A stretch of 33,546 nucleotides of DNA from Candidatus Kaiserbacteria bacterium (GCA_011322135.1 DRNP01000004.1:1-33546), one strand, 5' to 3'. Positions 1 through 9,862 are shown, counted from the first letter of the stretch. The notes: generated by a model from the letters alone, not told the origin. Numbers and translations are program-made.

Positions 1-1642
1 AACCGCTCTTTGAGATATCAATTGAATATGTTGATGTTGCGATAATGTTCCCAAAATATGCATTGCCACATTTTGTTGTCGGTACTGTTACGTCGTACCC
101 AAAGTAATTATTATAGAGTCTGACATTCGCATCAGATAACAAGAAACCGCTCGAATCTGTAACGGTAACCAACATTGATGTGGGTGTTGACGCATCAAGC
201 GTAAGTGCAGATTTACGAGTATCTCCCGGAGAAAGTACATATAGTGGAGGAGAACATGCATCGATCACGTCATATCCGATAACGCCAAGTCTATATCTAT
301 CCCACTCAAAAGTAAGTGCTCGTGCTCCGGAAGCATCAGTCGTCGTTGATATATTCACTTTATAAATAGGTGTAGAACTTCCTGTCGAACCAATTGTCTT
401 TGTACCTACAATAGTAAACGGTACGTTTGGAATCGACTCCGGTCCGGTAGTATAGTCAACAGTCCAATCTTGAACTTTTGGCACGATTGTTGTTTTTGAT
501 GTTGTAGCTATTACTCCAAGTTTTAGAGATGGATATGTGCTCGTGGAAACACCGGCGAGACTTACCGGGAAACTCGCAAACCCGTCACTGTTACCAGGCA
601 AAGCAGAATCAGGAATTATGTTTCCCGAGCTATCGTACACTCGTACTCTAACTCCTGAGCCAGACGATACGTTTAGTCCCGCGTCTAACGATGTCCATGC
701 ATATAAATTATTTGGAGAAATTGCAGTTGAGCTTGCACTTCCTAAAAGAGCACCGCCGGATATTTGTAACGCACCCGCAACAGCATCCATACTTGATGTC
801 GCAGAAAGTAGAGACTCGTCATTGAAAGTATCCGTAAAGCTTCCGGACTTCGGCGGAGTGTATGTACTTAATAACAAATGTGTTATTAAATCGATTGCAA
901 ACGTACCTGTCGTTGTTTTATCTTTCGCAACCGTTAAATAACCCGGTGTCGGATTTTGGTTTATGAGGTCTCGTTTATAAGTTTGCGCGGAGGAAAATCC
1001 GTCTTTTGTAACATAAACCTGATACTCGGTAGAAGTAGGAGCTCCGCCAAGAATCACTTCTCCTAAAATATTTGAAAAGGTTGTGAGGTCTATCGTAGGT
1101 GTTGTGGAAGCATTTACAATATGCACCGTAGCACCTGAAACAGGAGTGCCGACCGCATTCACAACGTGTATCAAAAGTGTCCCACCACCGTTAGTGGTCT
1201 CAATTCCTGGTGGAGCAAAATTCGAGAGCATGCTGATAACTTTTGTCTTTCCTGCAAACGGATACGAAACCGTTACTTTTGCAAGCTTGTAATCTGTAGT
1301 TACATTATTTTCATCATTCACACCTAGTCCATCCGCAGGGTCGTCTACATATTGTATGTAAGTATTAACATCGTACGTCACACCGTCTTCTGTTATCAAT
1401 TTATCTTGAGGTACTGCTCCTGCAGGTATGCCCTGAATTGTCCCGAGTTCGTCGTATGAAAGACCACGCAAATACTCCATCTGAGAATCAGCGAGCGAAG
1501 AAGCCCCTGCACGTGCTTTTGCCAAATCTGATACGAGAAGAGATGCGTGAAGTATACCCATGAGCGCGAGAAAAATAATGAGCACAAGTGCTGAGCCAAC
1601 AACGACATCAATAAGCGTCATCCCGCGCGCGCGAATATTCAT
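1..1642 (-). CDS. Type IV prepilin-like surface protein with carboxypeptidase-regulatory/Ig-like repeats, C-terminus beyond left edge
   Basis: Hand translation of the minus strand from ATG at 1642 is open to the window edge: MNIRARGMTLIDVVVGSALVLIIFLALMGILHASLLVSDLAKARAGASSLADSQMEYLRGLSYDEL... with later 'GGTLLIHVVNAVGTPVSGATVHIVNASTT...'. N-terminus is prepilin-like (G|MTLID plus hydrophobic helix). Absent from the ORF track because no stop lies in the window. Confidence 0.8.
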   Translation of the reverse strand, partial: MNIRARGMTLIDVVVGSALVLIIFLALMGILHASLLVSDLAKARAGASSLADSQMEYLRGLSYDELGTIQGIPAGAVPQDKLITEDGVTYDVNTYIQYVDDPADGLGVNDENNVTTDYKLAKVTVSYPFAGKTKVISMLSNFAPPGIETTNGGGTLLIHVVNAVGTPVSGATVHIVNASTTPTIDLTTFSNILGEVILGGAPTSTEYQVYVTKDGFSSAQTYKRDLINQNPTPGYLTVAKDKTTTGTFAIDLITHLLLSTYTPPKSGSFTDTFNDESLLSATSSMDAVAGALQISGGALLGSASSTAISPNNLYAWTSLDAGLNVSSGSGVRVRVYDSSGNIIPDSALPGNSDGFASFPVSLAGVSTSTYPSLKLGVIATTSKTTIVPKVQDWTVDYTTGPESIPNVPFTIVGTKTIGSTGSSTPIYKVNISTTTDASGARALTFEWDRYRLGVIGYDVIDACSPPLYVLSPGDTRKSALTLDASTPTSMLVTVTDSSGFLLSDANVRLYNNYFGYDVTVPTTKCGNAYFGNIIATSTYSIDISKSG

Positions 1643-1760
1643 AATTAATATAATACAACACACACGCTCACACGCACATAACATAAACAATTAGAGAAAT
1701 GGAAAAATGAAAATGGGGGTCAAAATGGGGTCAGGACCCATTCTTTATTTCTTTAATACA

Positions 1761-1809
1761 AAATACAAAAGCACAACGCGGGCGAAGCCCGCGCTGTGCT
1801 TTTGTATTT
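1761..1809. repeat. Intergenic palindrome, core GCGGGC-GAA-GCCCGC
   Basis: aaatacaaaagcacaacgcgggc gaa gcccgcgctgtgcttttgtattt; near-perfect arms. Confidence 0.85.
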
Positions 1810-1860
1810 CCGATATGGGAGAGTCCGGCTCTCCCACTTAATGCTTATGAAAAATAATAA

Positions 1861-1889
1861 AAGCCGCGCACTATAAAAGTGCACGGCTT
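1861..1889 (-). terminator. Stem-loop terminator downstream of the 1912-2364 gene
   Basis: aagccgcgcact ataaa agtgcacggctt followed on the minus strand by a T-rich run. Confidence 0.6.
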
Positions 1890-1911
1890 GATTTTGCAAT
1901 ATGGTTGCTCA

Positions 1912-2364
1912 CTATACTTTAATGAGCAACCTGTCTGTTTCGAGTAACGTGTTTTTTTTACACGCTACAAGAAACGAAACGCTTACTGCGTTAAAAGAGA
2001 CATTTTCATTGATAGCAAATCCCCCCGGGAATACCTTTTCAAAACAGGCGACCCAGACCAGCGGACCAACGTCCACAAAACAGATAATCCGATAATTTGG
2101 TTCGTCATCAGACTTGGCAAAAAACTCTACAACCTCATATTCGTAGTTTATTAACTCCCGAAAAGAGAAAACGAGGTTCTTCTTTCGGAGACCTTTCAGG
2201 AGTTCTTCAAGATCTTCCTCAGCAGAGCGCGATAATAACGCTCCCGCCCATTCTGAAACAGTTGCATTCCTTGACGGGATTCCCTCAATCAAAGTTTTTC
2301 CATCTTCTACTTTTGACGAGTTCCCGTTAAAATCAAAAGTCAATCCTTCTTGTACTTGTGCCAT
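1912..2364 (-). CDS. Hypothetical protein, 150 aa
   Basis: Complete ORF; strong SD on minus strand (GGGAGG about 8 nt before ATG); downstream hairpin. Confidence 0.75.
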   Translation of the reverse strand: MAQVQEGLTFDFNGNSSKVEDGKTLIEGIPSRNATVSEWAGALLSRSAEEDLEELLKGLRKKNLVFSFRELINYEYEVVEFFAKSDDEPNYRIICFVDVGPLVWVACFEKVFPGGFAINENVSFNAVSVSFLVACKKNTLLETDRLLIKV

Positions 2365-2687
2365 TTTGTTACCTCCCTTGTTTTAATTTATGGCTTGTTG
2401 TTCTTTAATTTCCAAATATGTTTATAACATATAAATACCTTTCGTACAAATCATTGGTAAATGGGGTCAGGACACATTTTGTACATTACTTAACGAGGAG
2501 TCGTAAAAAAAAGAATGGGGTCTGACCCCATTAACACTAATTTTTTCAAAGATTCCATCTTATTATTTATCAATAAGAAAAAAGAAACCACCCGAACAGG
2601 CGTAATTTCCTGTTTAGATGGTTATTCCCAAACGAGCTTCCATTCCTCGGTACTGGTACCGCGACCGCGATACAATTTTGAGTCCCC

Positions 2688-2828
2688 TCAACCCGGTATT
2701 AATACAACAAAATTATTCTGTTCCGAATCAAAGTACCCAATCTTAACCCAGCGCTCGTGGAGATACCTTCTCTCAATATGAGTCAGCTCCTCAATCTGGC
2801 TCAGTGGTACAAATTTTTTCTTTTCCAT
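2688..2828 (-). CDS. Small hypothetical protein, 46 aa (MEKKKFVPLSQIEELTHIERRYLHERWVKIGYFDSEQNNFVVLIPG)
   Basis: Internal ATG of the listed 117 aa ORF, preceded by GGAG; the longer N-terminus is translated repeat/intergenic DNA. Confidence 0.4.
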   Translation of the reverse strand: MEKKKFVPLSQIEELTHIERRYLHERWVKIGYFDSEQNNFVVLIPG

Positions 2829-2992
2829 GCTAACTCCAAAGTAGTGCACATGTAGTGCTTTTAAGAAGCAGTTACTTCTAATTAGAGCAATAACACAATA
2901 TTTATATATCGTCAAAATGAGAAGTCGGATTCTATATTCAAATGTGTGCGCGCATATCTCAATTTTTAATATATAAATATATCTTTTCACGA

Positions 2993-3025
2993 AAGGTGCG
3001 GGCGGGCTTTGCCCGCCCGCACCTT
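2993..3025. repeat. Intergenic palindrome
   Basis: aaggtgcgggcgggc ttt gcccgcccgcacctt, perfect 15 bp arms. Confidence 0.85.
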
Positions 3026-3081
3026 CCTTTACTCCCAACATAAAATTGCTCCGTTTTATAATATGCTGTTATACTGAAAAT

Positions 3082-3312
3082 ATGGAAAAAGAAAATTATT
3101 CTGATTCTGAACAAAAGACACCTCCTGTATCGACGGTTACACAACAATCTTGGGGTGCTGTTCTCGCTATTTTTATTATTCTGATAATGATTGTTCTCGG
3201 GGCCGTATATGCTTGGAACAAACGTGTTGCTTCTATGAAAAGCATCATCACAAATCAACCTGCATCAGTAATCAACGCTTCTACAACCAATAGTATCTCT
3301 GTGCAAAAATAG
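3082..3312 (+). CDS. Small single-pass membrane protein, 76 aa
   Basis: MEKENYSDSEQKTPPVSTVTQQSWGAVLAIFIILIMIVLGAVYAWNKR...; one TM helix; TTGCTC-18-TATACT promoter ends 6 nt before ATG. Confidence 0.65.
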   Translation: MEKENYSDSEQKTPPVSTVTQQSWGAVLAIFIILIMIVLGAVYAWNKRVASMKSIITNQPASVINASTTNSISVQK

Positions 3313-3358
3313 CGAAAGATATTTATATGCATGATTGCGCTATAAAAATATGGCGCAT

Positions 3359-3426
3359 ATATAAAAACACCCGAGCGGTTTTGTGAATGGCGTGCCATTC
3401 ACAAAACCGCTCGGGTGTTTTTATAT
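3359..3426. terminator. Very long bidirectional hairpin/terminator
   Basis: About 33 bp perfect arms: atataaaaacacccgagcggttttgtgaatggc gt gccattcacaaaaccgctcgggtgtttttatat, between convergent genes. Confidence 0.8.
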
Positions 3427-3437
3427 TTTTCACAAAA

Positions 3438-4649
3438 CTAAATCGCAGACGAAAGCGAATAAATCGGTGCGATTATAGCTATCGCAAATACACCGACACC
3501 GCTACCGATAAGAAGCATTAAAACCGGCTCGATAATTGTAGAGAGGTCTTTTGTGCGACGCTCTACATCTTCCTCGTAATAATCGGCAACTTGTTTGAGC
3601 ATGTCTGCCACTTGTCCCGTTTCTTCTCCAACTTCAATCATGTCGGAAAACATTGTTGGATATATTTTTTCATGCTCCAGAAACGCTTCAGAAAGCTGGT
3701 CTCCTTTACGCACTCGATTTTCGGCTTCTTTTATAACAACCGCGAATGACTCCGTGCTTACAACTTCGCGCGTAATGGAAAGCGCGTCCAACATATCTAC
3801 TCCCGACGAAAGAAGTGACGAGAGTGTGCGCGCAGTCCTTGCAGCGTATGTTTCCCGCATAAGTTCTCCAATGACCGGAGTTATCATAACGCCCTTAAAC
3901 AAAATGCGACTACCGAATTTAGAGTGCGCAAACATCCACACCGACGTAACAAAAACCGCAACGGACATTAAAAAAAGTATCGTATGCCCTGTGAGAAAAT
4001 CAGAGACGGCAACGATAACACGTGTTGCAAGCGGTAACTTGACTCCTAACTGTGTGAATGTATTTGTAAGAGTCGGCACAACGAACATAAGCATGAGCAC
4101 AAAAATTATTATCATTGCAATGATAATAATGCTCGGATAAATCATCGCTCCTCGCACTTTTTTTGTAAGATTTCGAGCGCGCTCCATCTGTGTACCAACG
4201 AGAGCAAGTGCCTGCGAAAGCGTACCACTCTCTTCACCTGCATGTGACATTGCTATAAACAATTTTGGAAATACTTTTGGATACTCCGAAAGTGCTTCGT
4301 GAAATGAGGAACCTTTTTTAACCGAAAAACTAACTGCGGTAAGAATCGCTTTTAAGTTCTTGTTGCGTGTTTGTCTTTCAACCACCGAGAGACTCCTCGA
4401 TAGAGTGAGCCCAGCATGCAACATTGACCCGAGATTCCTCGTCATAAGCACAACATCATCCGCAGAAATACCTGTTCCGAATTTTATATTGAGCCATGAA
4501 GGGAGTGCTAAATTACTTCCCTCTGCAATAGCAACAACAGTAGCTCCTTCTTTTTCAATTTGCTCGTATATTGCAAACCTGGAGGTCGCCTCCATTATAC
4601 GTTTATCCTCTGAATTATCTTTGTTTCGAACGGTAACGTTAAACTTCAT
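3438..4649 (-). CDS. pilC: Type II secretion / type IV pilus inner-membrane platform protein (GspF/PilC family)
   Basis: Two GspF repeats (LTRNLGSMLHAGLTLSRSL..., ARTLSSLLSSGVDMLDAL...), TM segments, next to the PilB ATPase. Confidence 0.93.
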   Translation of the reverse strand: MKFNVTVRNKDNSEDKRIMEATSRFAIYEQIEKEGATVVAIAEGSNLALPSWLNIKFGTGISADDVVLMTRNLGSMLHAGLTLSRSLSVVERQTRNKNLKAILTAVSFSVKKGSSFHEALSEYPKVFPKLFIAMSHAGEESGTLSQALALVGTQMERARNLTKKVRGAMIYPSIIIIAMIIIFVLMLMFVVPTLTNTFTQLGVKLPLATRVIVAVSDFLTGHTILFLMSVAVFVTSVWMFAHSKFGSRILFKGVMITPVIGELMRETYAARTARTLSSLLSSGVDMLDALSITREVVSTESFAVVIKEAENRVRKGDQLSEAFLEHEKIYPTMFSDMIEVGEETGQVADMLKQVADYYEEDVERRTKDLSTIIEPVLMLLIGSGVGVFAIAIIAPIYSLSSAI

Positions 4650-4664
4650 AAATATATTTAATAA

Positions 4665-6413
4665 CTAATCAGATATTGTTCTGAGCACTTCTTCAAGTGA
4701 AGTAATCCCGCGCGCAGCTTTATATAATCCGTCTTCGAGCATTGTCAACATACCCTCTTGGCGTGCTTGTTCCTCTATTGTATCAATAGTACCTTCATGC
4801 AAAATCTTTTCTCGCACCGAAGGTGATACTGCCAAAACTTCGTGAATACCGATACGACTATGATATCCGTCTGCACATTCTGTAGATGATTTTGGTCGAT
4901 AAAAAGGCAGTTGATCAAGTGTTGTACCGGGTTTAACCATTTTTTCTTCGATAAGCGAATTGAGTGCTTTATTGAAACTCTCTTCTTTTGCAATCTTATC
5001 ACGCTCCTCCTTGTTTAAAGTATACTGTTCTTTTTCACTACACAGCCTGCGTACAAGACGTTGTCCAACCACTACGCGCAATGTCGAAACGAGTAAAAAA
5101 GGCTCGACACCCATGTCGACCAAACGAGGCACTGCACCCGCCGCGCTGTTTGTGTGTATTGTTGAAAGTACAAGGTGCCCGGTAAGCGCGGCATTTATAG
5201 CTAGCGAAGCTGTTTCACCATCGCGAATCTCACCAACCATAATGACATTTGGGTCTTGTCGCATAAGAGAACGCAAACCACTTGCAAATGTAAACCCTAT
5301 CGTCGGGTTTACTTGTGTTTGGTTAACGCGTTTCATCTGATACTCGATAGGGTCTTCGATAGTCGAAATATTTACATCCGGTGTGTTTAAAATATCCATC
5401 ACTGTGTAAAGTGTTGTCGTTTTACCGGAACCGGTCGGACCGGAAATAAGGATTATGCCTGTTGTTTTTTGTGTCGCTTTATGAATCCTCTCCATGGTTT
5501 CTCCATGAAATCCGAGCAGGTCCAGAGAAAAACCTCCTCCTGACTCGCGCAACAAACGCATAACTATTTTCTCACCATAAAAAACAGGGAGGAGAGAAAC
5601 ACGGAACGAAACTTTTTCTCCTTCTGTTTCCATTTTGAAACGACCGTCTTGAGGTAAACGTTTTTCATCAAGCTTTAAATTTGAAAGTACTTTGATGCGC
5701 GCAGTAATACCTGCGCTCGCTACTTTTGGAAGAGTCATAGCGTCATGGAGGATACCGTCAATGCGGTAACGAACAAGCACGGCATCCTCCATTGGCTCAA
5801 TATGAATATCTGATGCGTCTTGTACTATGGCATGGCGCAAAAGAGAATCGACGATACGCACAATGGGCAAATCTTCCGCCATCTTTTTCAAATCTTCTCC
5901 TGAAGCGTCGTTCTTTCCATCTCCAACCACGTTAATTTTTCCGGCTTCAGTCGCAATAATGTCACCAAACTCTTCTTTGAGTGATTTCTGATATTGCAAA
6001 AGCGCGTGCTTCAACGATTCGTCATCGGTAAGTCGCGGAAGGATTTTTAATCCCGTCTTTTTGCGCACGGAATCTATAGCTACAAGATCTTGTGTATCAA
6101 GCATTGCAACTTCGAGCTCTTTTTTGTTTTTCTTATACGCAATAATGGAGTGCGTGCGTGCTATCGGCTCCGGTATAAGTGCCAAAATATCTTCTGAAAT
6201 CTTTAAATCTTTCAAACTCACAAATGGAATGCCTAGAACATACGCTTTTATGCGACGTAGTGCGTCTTCGGATAATTGTCCTCGAGCAATTAAAACGTCC
6301 CCTATCGATTGCTTGTTTTTTTTTGCTTCTTCAGCGGCACCATCAATGTCTTTCCGAGACACCAAACCCGAATCTGTTATGAATTTTTTCAATTCGCTCT
6401 CAACAATTTGCAT
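4665..6413 (-). CDS. pilB: Type IV pilus assembly ATPase PilB/GspE
   Basis: Walker A GPTGSGKTTTLYT, EDPIEYQ, MRQDPNVIMVGEIRDGETA, TGHLVLSTIHTN; MshEN-like N-terminal domain. Confidence 0.95.
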   Translation of the reverse strand: MQIVESELKKFITDSGLVSRKDIDGAAEEAKKNKQSIGDVLIARGQLSEDALRRIKAYVLGIPFVSLKDLKISEDILALIPEPIARTHSIIAYKKNKKELEVAMLDTQDLVAIDSVRKKTGLKILPRLTDDESLKHALLQYQKSLKEEFGDIIATEAGKINVVGDGKNDASGEDLKKMAEDLPIVRIVDSLLRHAIVQDASDIHIEPMEDAVLVRYRIDGILHDAMTLPKVASAGITARIKVLSNLKLDEKRLPQDGRFKMETEGEKVSFRVSLLPVFYGEKIVMRLLRESGGGFSLDLLGFHGETMERIHKATQKTTGIILISGPTGSGKTTTLYTVMDILNTPDVNISTIEDPIEYQMKRVNQTQVNPTIGFTFASGLRSLMRQDPNVIMVGEIRDGETASLAINAALTGHLVLSTIHTNSAAGAVPRLVDMGVEPFLLVSTLRVVVGQRLVRRLCSEKEQYTLNKEERDKIAKEESFNKALNSLIEEKMVKPGTTLDQLPFYRPKSSTECADGYHSRIGIHEVLAVSPSVREKILHEGTIDTIEEQARQEGMLTMLEDGLYKAARGITSLEEVLRTISD

Positions 6414-6486
6414 ACGTATTTAAAGTATACCGCGCTCACGCTTCGCGCGAGCGCGGTATTAAACAAAATGCGTGGAAAACGTACTC

Positions 6487-6535
6487 TAAAAAAGAATAGA
6501 CGCGCGGGCTTCGCCCGCGCGTCTATTCTTTTTTA
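6487..6535. terminator. Palindromic terminator downstream of clpP
   Basis: taaaaaagaatagacgcgcgggc ttc gcccgcgcgtctattctttttta. Confidence 0.8.
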
Positions 6536-6549
6536 CTCTGTAAAAGTTT

Positions 6550-7164
6550 CTACTTTGTTTTATATACTTGGTCGATGATACCGTATTTTTTTGCTTCATC
6601 AGCGGTCATAAAGAAGTCGCGGTCAACATCTTTTTCTACTTTACTTAATGACTGCCCGGTATTTTTTGCCATAATTTTATTCAATCGGTCGCGTGTTGCG
6701 AGAATATGTCTTGCTGTTATTTCTATATCGGTTGCTTGACCTTCAGCTCCACCAAGTGGCTGGTGAATCATAATTTCCGCATTCGGAAGCGCAAAACGCT
6801 TACCTTTTTTACCTGCAGACAAAAGCCATGCTCCACCTGATGCTGCCATACCAACTACAACAGTAGCAACATCTGGTTTGACGTGATTCATGGTATCAAT
6901 CATCGCCAAAGTTGCGGAAACGGAACCTCCCGGTGAATTGATATATAAATAAATATCTTTTTTAGGGTCTTCCGCTTCCAAAAAAAGTAACTGCGCAATA
7001 ATTAGATTTGCCGTTTCGCTTTCTATTGCACCACCTAAAAAGATTACTCTTTCTTTCAAAAGGCGTGAATAAATATCGTAAGCACGCTCTCCGAATTGCG
7101 ATTTCTCGACAACCATCGGAACCATAAATGATGCGCGCGGTTGATTTTTGTTTAAATCTTGCAT
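6550..7164 (-). CDS. clpP: ATP-dependent Clp protease proteolytic subunit
   Basis: [45 protein letters not shown]...[11 protein letters not shown]...[12 protein letters not shown]. Start trimmed from 7302 because the extension runs into a hairpin repeat and a TTGCCA-17-TATTAT promoter sits at 7174-7202. Confidence 0.93.
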   Translation of the reverse strand: MQDLNKNQPRASFMVPMVVEKSQFGERAYDIYSRLLKERVIFLGGAIESETANLIIAQLLFLEAEDPKKDIYLYINSPGGSVSATLAMIDTMNHVKPDVATVVVGMAASGGAWLLSAGKKGKRFALPNAEIMIHQPLGGAEGQATDIEITARHILATRDRLNKIMAKNTGQSLSKVEKDVDRDFFMTADEAKKYGIIDQVYKTK

Positions 7165-7173
7165 ATGTCCAGC

Positions 7174-7202
7174 ATAATATCCGTGTTTCATCCGCATGGC
7201 AA
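7174..7202 (-). promoter_or_regulatory. Predicted clpP promoter
   Basis: Minus strand TTGCCA, 17 nt spacer, TATTAT; 9 nt to ATG at 7164. Confidence 0.6.
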
Positions 7203-7259
7203 GTATTTTCACATGTGAAGAGTTTGTCTGATGACAATTCCGAATATAAATAGTGCGAG

Positions 7260-7304
7260 GCGTGGGCGAAGTGAGCTTGCTCGGCAAGCTCACTTCGCCC
7301 ACGC
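7260..7304. repeat. Perfect intergenic palindrome
   Basis: gcgtgggcgaagtgagcttgc tcg gcaagctcacttcgcccacgc. Confidence 0.85.
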
Positions 7305-7325
7305 TTTTTATTAAAAAATACAGTC

Positions 7326-7386
7326 GCGCGAGAATAATTAAAGTGCGCGGCGCCGTCGGCGCCGCGCACTTTAATTATTCTCGCGC
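7326..7386. repeat. Perfect 29 bp-arm palindrome downstream of ppa
   Basis: gcgcgagaataattaaagtgcgcggcgcc gtc ggcgccgcgcactttaattattctcgcgc. Confidence 0.85.
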
Positions 7387-7406
7387 ACTCTCCACACAAA
7401 AATCAC

Positions 7407-7994
7407 CTACTCCGCGAGCAACGGTTTATATTCTTTTTCGTATCGCTCGATGCTTTCTTTTACAAGCTTAATGGCATCTTGCGCATTCAAAAACTCGCCC
7501 ACCTTTCCGGTGTCCGGTTTTTTCATTGTCTTGTAATTCTCCCAATAATAAGTGGTCTCTCTTTTGAAATATTCTCCAAGGTCATCAACCGACTGAATAT
7601 GACTAACACGCTTATCGTCTGCAAGTACCGCAATGACCTTGTCATCAACCTCACCTCCATCGATAAATTTCATAGCACCTATAATGCGTGCTTCCACTAC
7701 CGCCCCCGGTACGATTGGTTCCGTAATGTTCACAATCTCTATATCAAGAGGGTCGTTATCAATATCCCATGTTAAAGGAATTGCTCCATACGTAAAAGGA
7801 TACGCAAGGGACGAATATCCGACTCGGTCGAGCTTGAGCTGACCTGATTCCGTAATTAGTTCGTATTTGTTAATAGATCCCGAAGAAACTTCAACTATCG
7901 TATGTACAATTCCTTTTTCTTCGTCCGTAAACGCCGGAAGTACATGCAAAAGATTTAGCATGTATCGTGAAGGTTTTTGGTCAATGTTTGCCAT
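7407..7994 (-). CDS. ppa: Inorganic pyrophosphatase, family I
   Basis: NKYELITESGQLKLDRVGYSSLAYPFTYGAIPLTWDIDNDPLDIEIV; active-site D-x-D-P-L-D present. Confidence 0.93.
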   Translation of the reverse strand: MANIDQKPSRYMLNLLHVLPAFTDEEKGIVHTIVEVSSGSINKYELITESGQLKLDRVGYSSLAYPFTYGAIPLTWDIDNDPLDIEIVNITEPIVPGAVVEARIIGAMKFIDGGEVDDKVIAVLADDKRVSHIQSVDDLGEYFKRETTYYWENYKTMKKPDTGKVGEFLNAQDAIKLVKESIERYEKEYKPLLAE

Positions 7995-8123
7995 ATTGAT
8001 TATTTAGTTACAAAAATAATTATTAAATATTCCACCGTTACACTTTGATGTCAAAGCTTAATATACCGAGCATCGAGCATTTAACTGCAACAAAGTATAA
8101 CTCCACTTACTCTATTGTGATAT

Positions 8124-9494
8124 TTATTCGTCCTCTGCGACCTTATCGCGCGACTCTTCTTCGTCAACAATAGACTCTCCCTCTTTTTCCGTAAGTTCTT
8201 CCTCTGCAGGAAGTTCCGTCTCCGCTTCTTTTGTCTTTTCCGGAATAACTTCTTCTGAAGACGTTGGTTCGACACCTTCCTCTCCGGAAGGTGCTACGGT
8301 ATCCGATGCTCCTTCATCCGGAGCAATGTCCACCGACTCACCATCAGTTTGCGCAACTTCGTCACCTCCTGTTGAGACAATATCTATATTCCATCCGGTA
8401 AGCTTCGCAGCCAAACGTACGTTTTGTCCGCCGCGCCCAATTGCTAACGACTGTTGGTCTTCCGTTACGGTCACCATGGCACGATGTTCAGATGTATTGA
8501 GTTCAACCTCTATAATCGTGGCAGGTGAAAGCGCTTCTTTGATATAAGTCTCCGGGTCATCAGACCACTCGACAATATCAATACGTTCACCGCCAAGTTC
8601 ACTTATCACGGTCGAGACGCGCACACCGCGCTGTCCAACGAGCGAACCAACTGGGTCAACATGCGGGTCAACGGACGCAACAGCAAGCTTTGTCCGGCTT
8701 CCGGCTTCGCGTGCGAGCGCTTTTGTCTCGATAACTCCTGAAGCAAGTTCCGGAGCTTCCATTTCAAAAAGTTTCTCTACAAACTGCGGATGTGCTCTTG
8801 AGAGTCGCAAATAAACTCCTCGGAACCCTTCATCTACACTATAAAGATACGCGCGTATGCGCTCGCCGGGACGATATCTTTCACCCGGCACTTGCTCTTC
8901 ATACGGAATAAGTCCTGTTGTACGACCGAGGTCAACGTAGATTGCTCCACGCTCTACTCGCTGTACGATGCCTGAAACAATATCGTCTTTCTTATTAGCA
9001 AACTCATCTAAGATTGATACTTTTTCCGCTTCACGGATTTTTTGTATAATAACTTGTTTTGCCGTTTGCGCCGCAATACGACCAAAATCATCTTGTGGCT
9101 CAAGTGGAAAGACAAGTTCGTCGCCTACTTGTGCATCACGCTTCATGAGCTTCGCATCTTTTAGAGTGATGTGCTTTTCAGCATCGAAACGCGGTAACTC
9201 TTCTTCTTCGTCTTCGTGAGAATCATCATTTGCAACTTGCTCTGTACTGTCTTTTGCATCTTCTTCTGTTGGGAAACGTACAGTCGATTCGTCGACAATT
9301 GTTTTTATTTGCTCGAAAACTACGGTACCGCTATCAAGCTCCAATTTTGCGCGTACTATTTGTCCGCGTTTACCGTATTCTTTTTTATACGCTGTCGCCA
9401 TTGCTGTCTCAATAGCGTCAATCATTGTCTCACGTGTAATTCCTCGGTCTTCAAACTCGCCGAGTACCAATTTGATAGTTTTAAGGTCAATCAT
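8124..9494 (-). CDS. nusA: Transcription termination/antitermination protein NusA with acidic C-terminal tail
   Basis: NusA N-domain, S1 (GIVQRVERGAIYVDLGRTTGLIPYEEQVPGERYRPGERIRAYL), KH domains (VGSLVGQRGVRV, LAIGRGGQNVRLAAKLTGWNIDI). Confidence 0.95.
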   Translation of the reverse strand: MIDLKTIKLVLGEFEDRGITRETMIDAIETAMATAYKKEYGKRGQIVRAKLELDSGTVVFEQIKTIVDESTVRFPTEEDAKDSTEQVANDDSHEDEEEELPRFDAEKHITLKDAKLMKRDAQVGDELVFPLEPQDDFGRIAAQTAKQVIIQKIREAEKVSILDEFANKKDDIVSGIVQRVERGAIYVDLGRTTGLIPYEEQVPGERYRPGERIRAYLYSVDEGFRGVYLRLSRAHPQFVEKLFEMEAPELASGVIETKALAREAGSRTKLAVASVDPHVDPVGSLVGQRGVRVSTVISELGGERIDIVEWSDDPETYIKEALSPATIIEVELNTSEHRAMVTVTEDQQSLAIGRGGQNVRLAAKLTGWNIDIVSTGGDEVAQTDGESVDIAPDEGASDTVAPSGEEGVEPTSSEEVIPEKTKEAETELPAEEELTEKEGESIVDEEESRDKVAEDE

Positions 9495-9608
9495 AAATAA
9501 ATATATTGAAATAATAGTGTACTTCTCACGCTCACTATAACAAGAAATGCCCGCAAAGCGGACATGTCAGGATTAATATATATTAGCACGGAGCTTCAAA
9601 AAAACAAT

Positions 9609-9641
9609 CCCCTCTCCGAAAGCTACGCTTTCGAAGAGGGG
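9609..9641 (-). terminator. Stem-loop terminator of the 9653-9862 gene
   Basis: cccctctccgaaagc tac gctttcgaagagggg. Confidence 0.65.
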
Positions 9642-9652
9642 GTTAAAAAAAA

Positions 9653-9862
9653 TCACCATCCTGCACCAGAATCCAATGCCGTCTGTTCTAAACTCGGGTG
9701 CTTCGTGATAACAAGCCTTCTGGAACAGATGTCTCTCACAACACACTCCGGATTCCTCCGACGGGCATCGAAGCATCTTACTTCCTCTGTTAAAACTAAA
9801 ACCAAATTGTCCAACTCACCTCTCGGTATTGCTGAAATCTCTTCTTTCAACTTACTTTTCAT
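9653..9862 (-). CDS. Small hypothetical protein, 69 aa
   Basis: MKSKLKEEISAIPRGELDNLVLVLTEEVRCFDARRRN...; strong SD GGAGGC upstream and a terminator downstream. Confidence 0.65.
   Translation of the reverse strand: MKSKLKEEISAIPRGELDNLVLVLTEEVRCFDARRRNPECVVRDICSRRLVITKHPSLEQTALDSGAGW

Noticed and set aside
180-1611. Listed ORFs at 180-365, 537-941, 1083-1292 (+) and 1396-1611 (-)
   Set aside because: They overlap the long open minus-strand prepilin-like frame and have no family-like sequence or start signals.
7165-7302. N-terminal extension of ClpP in the ORF track
   Set aside because: Runs into a perfect palindrome; a good promoter lies inside it; the family starts near MVPMVVE.
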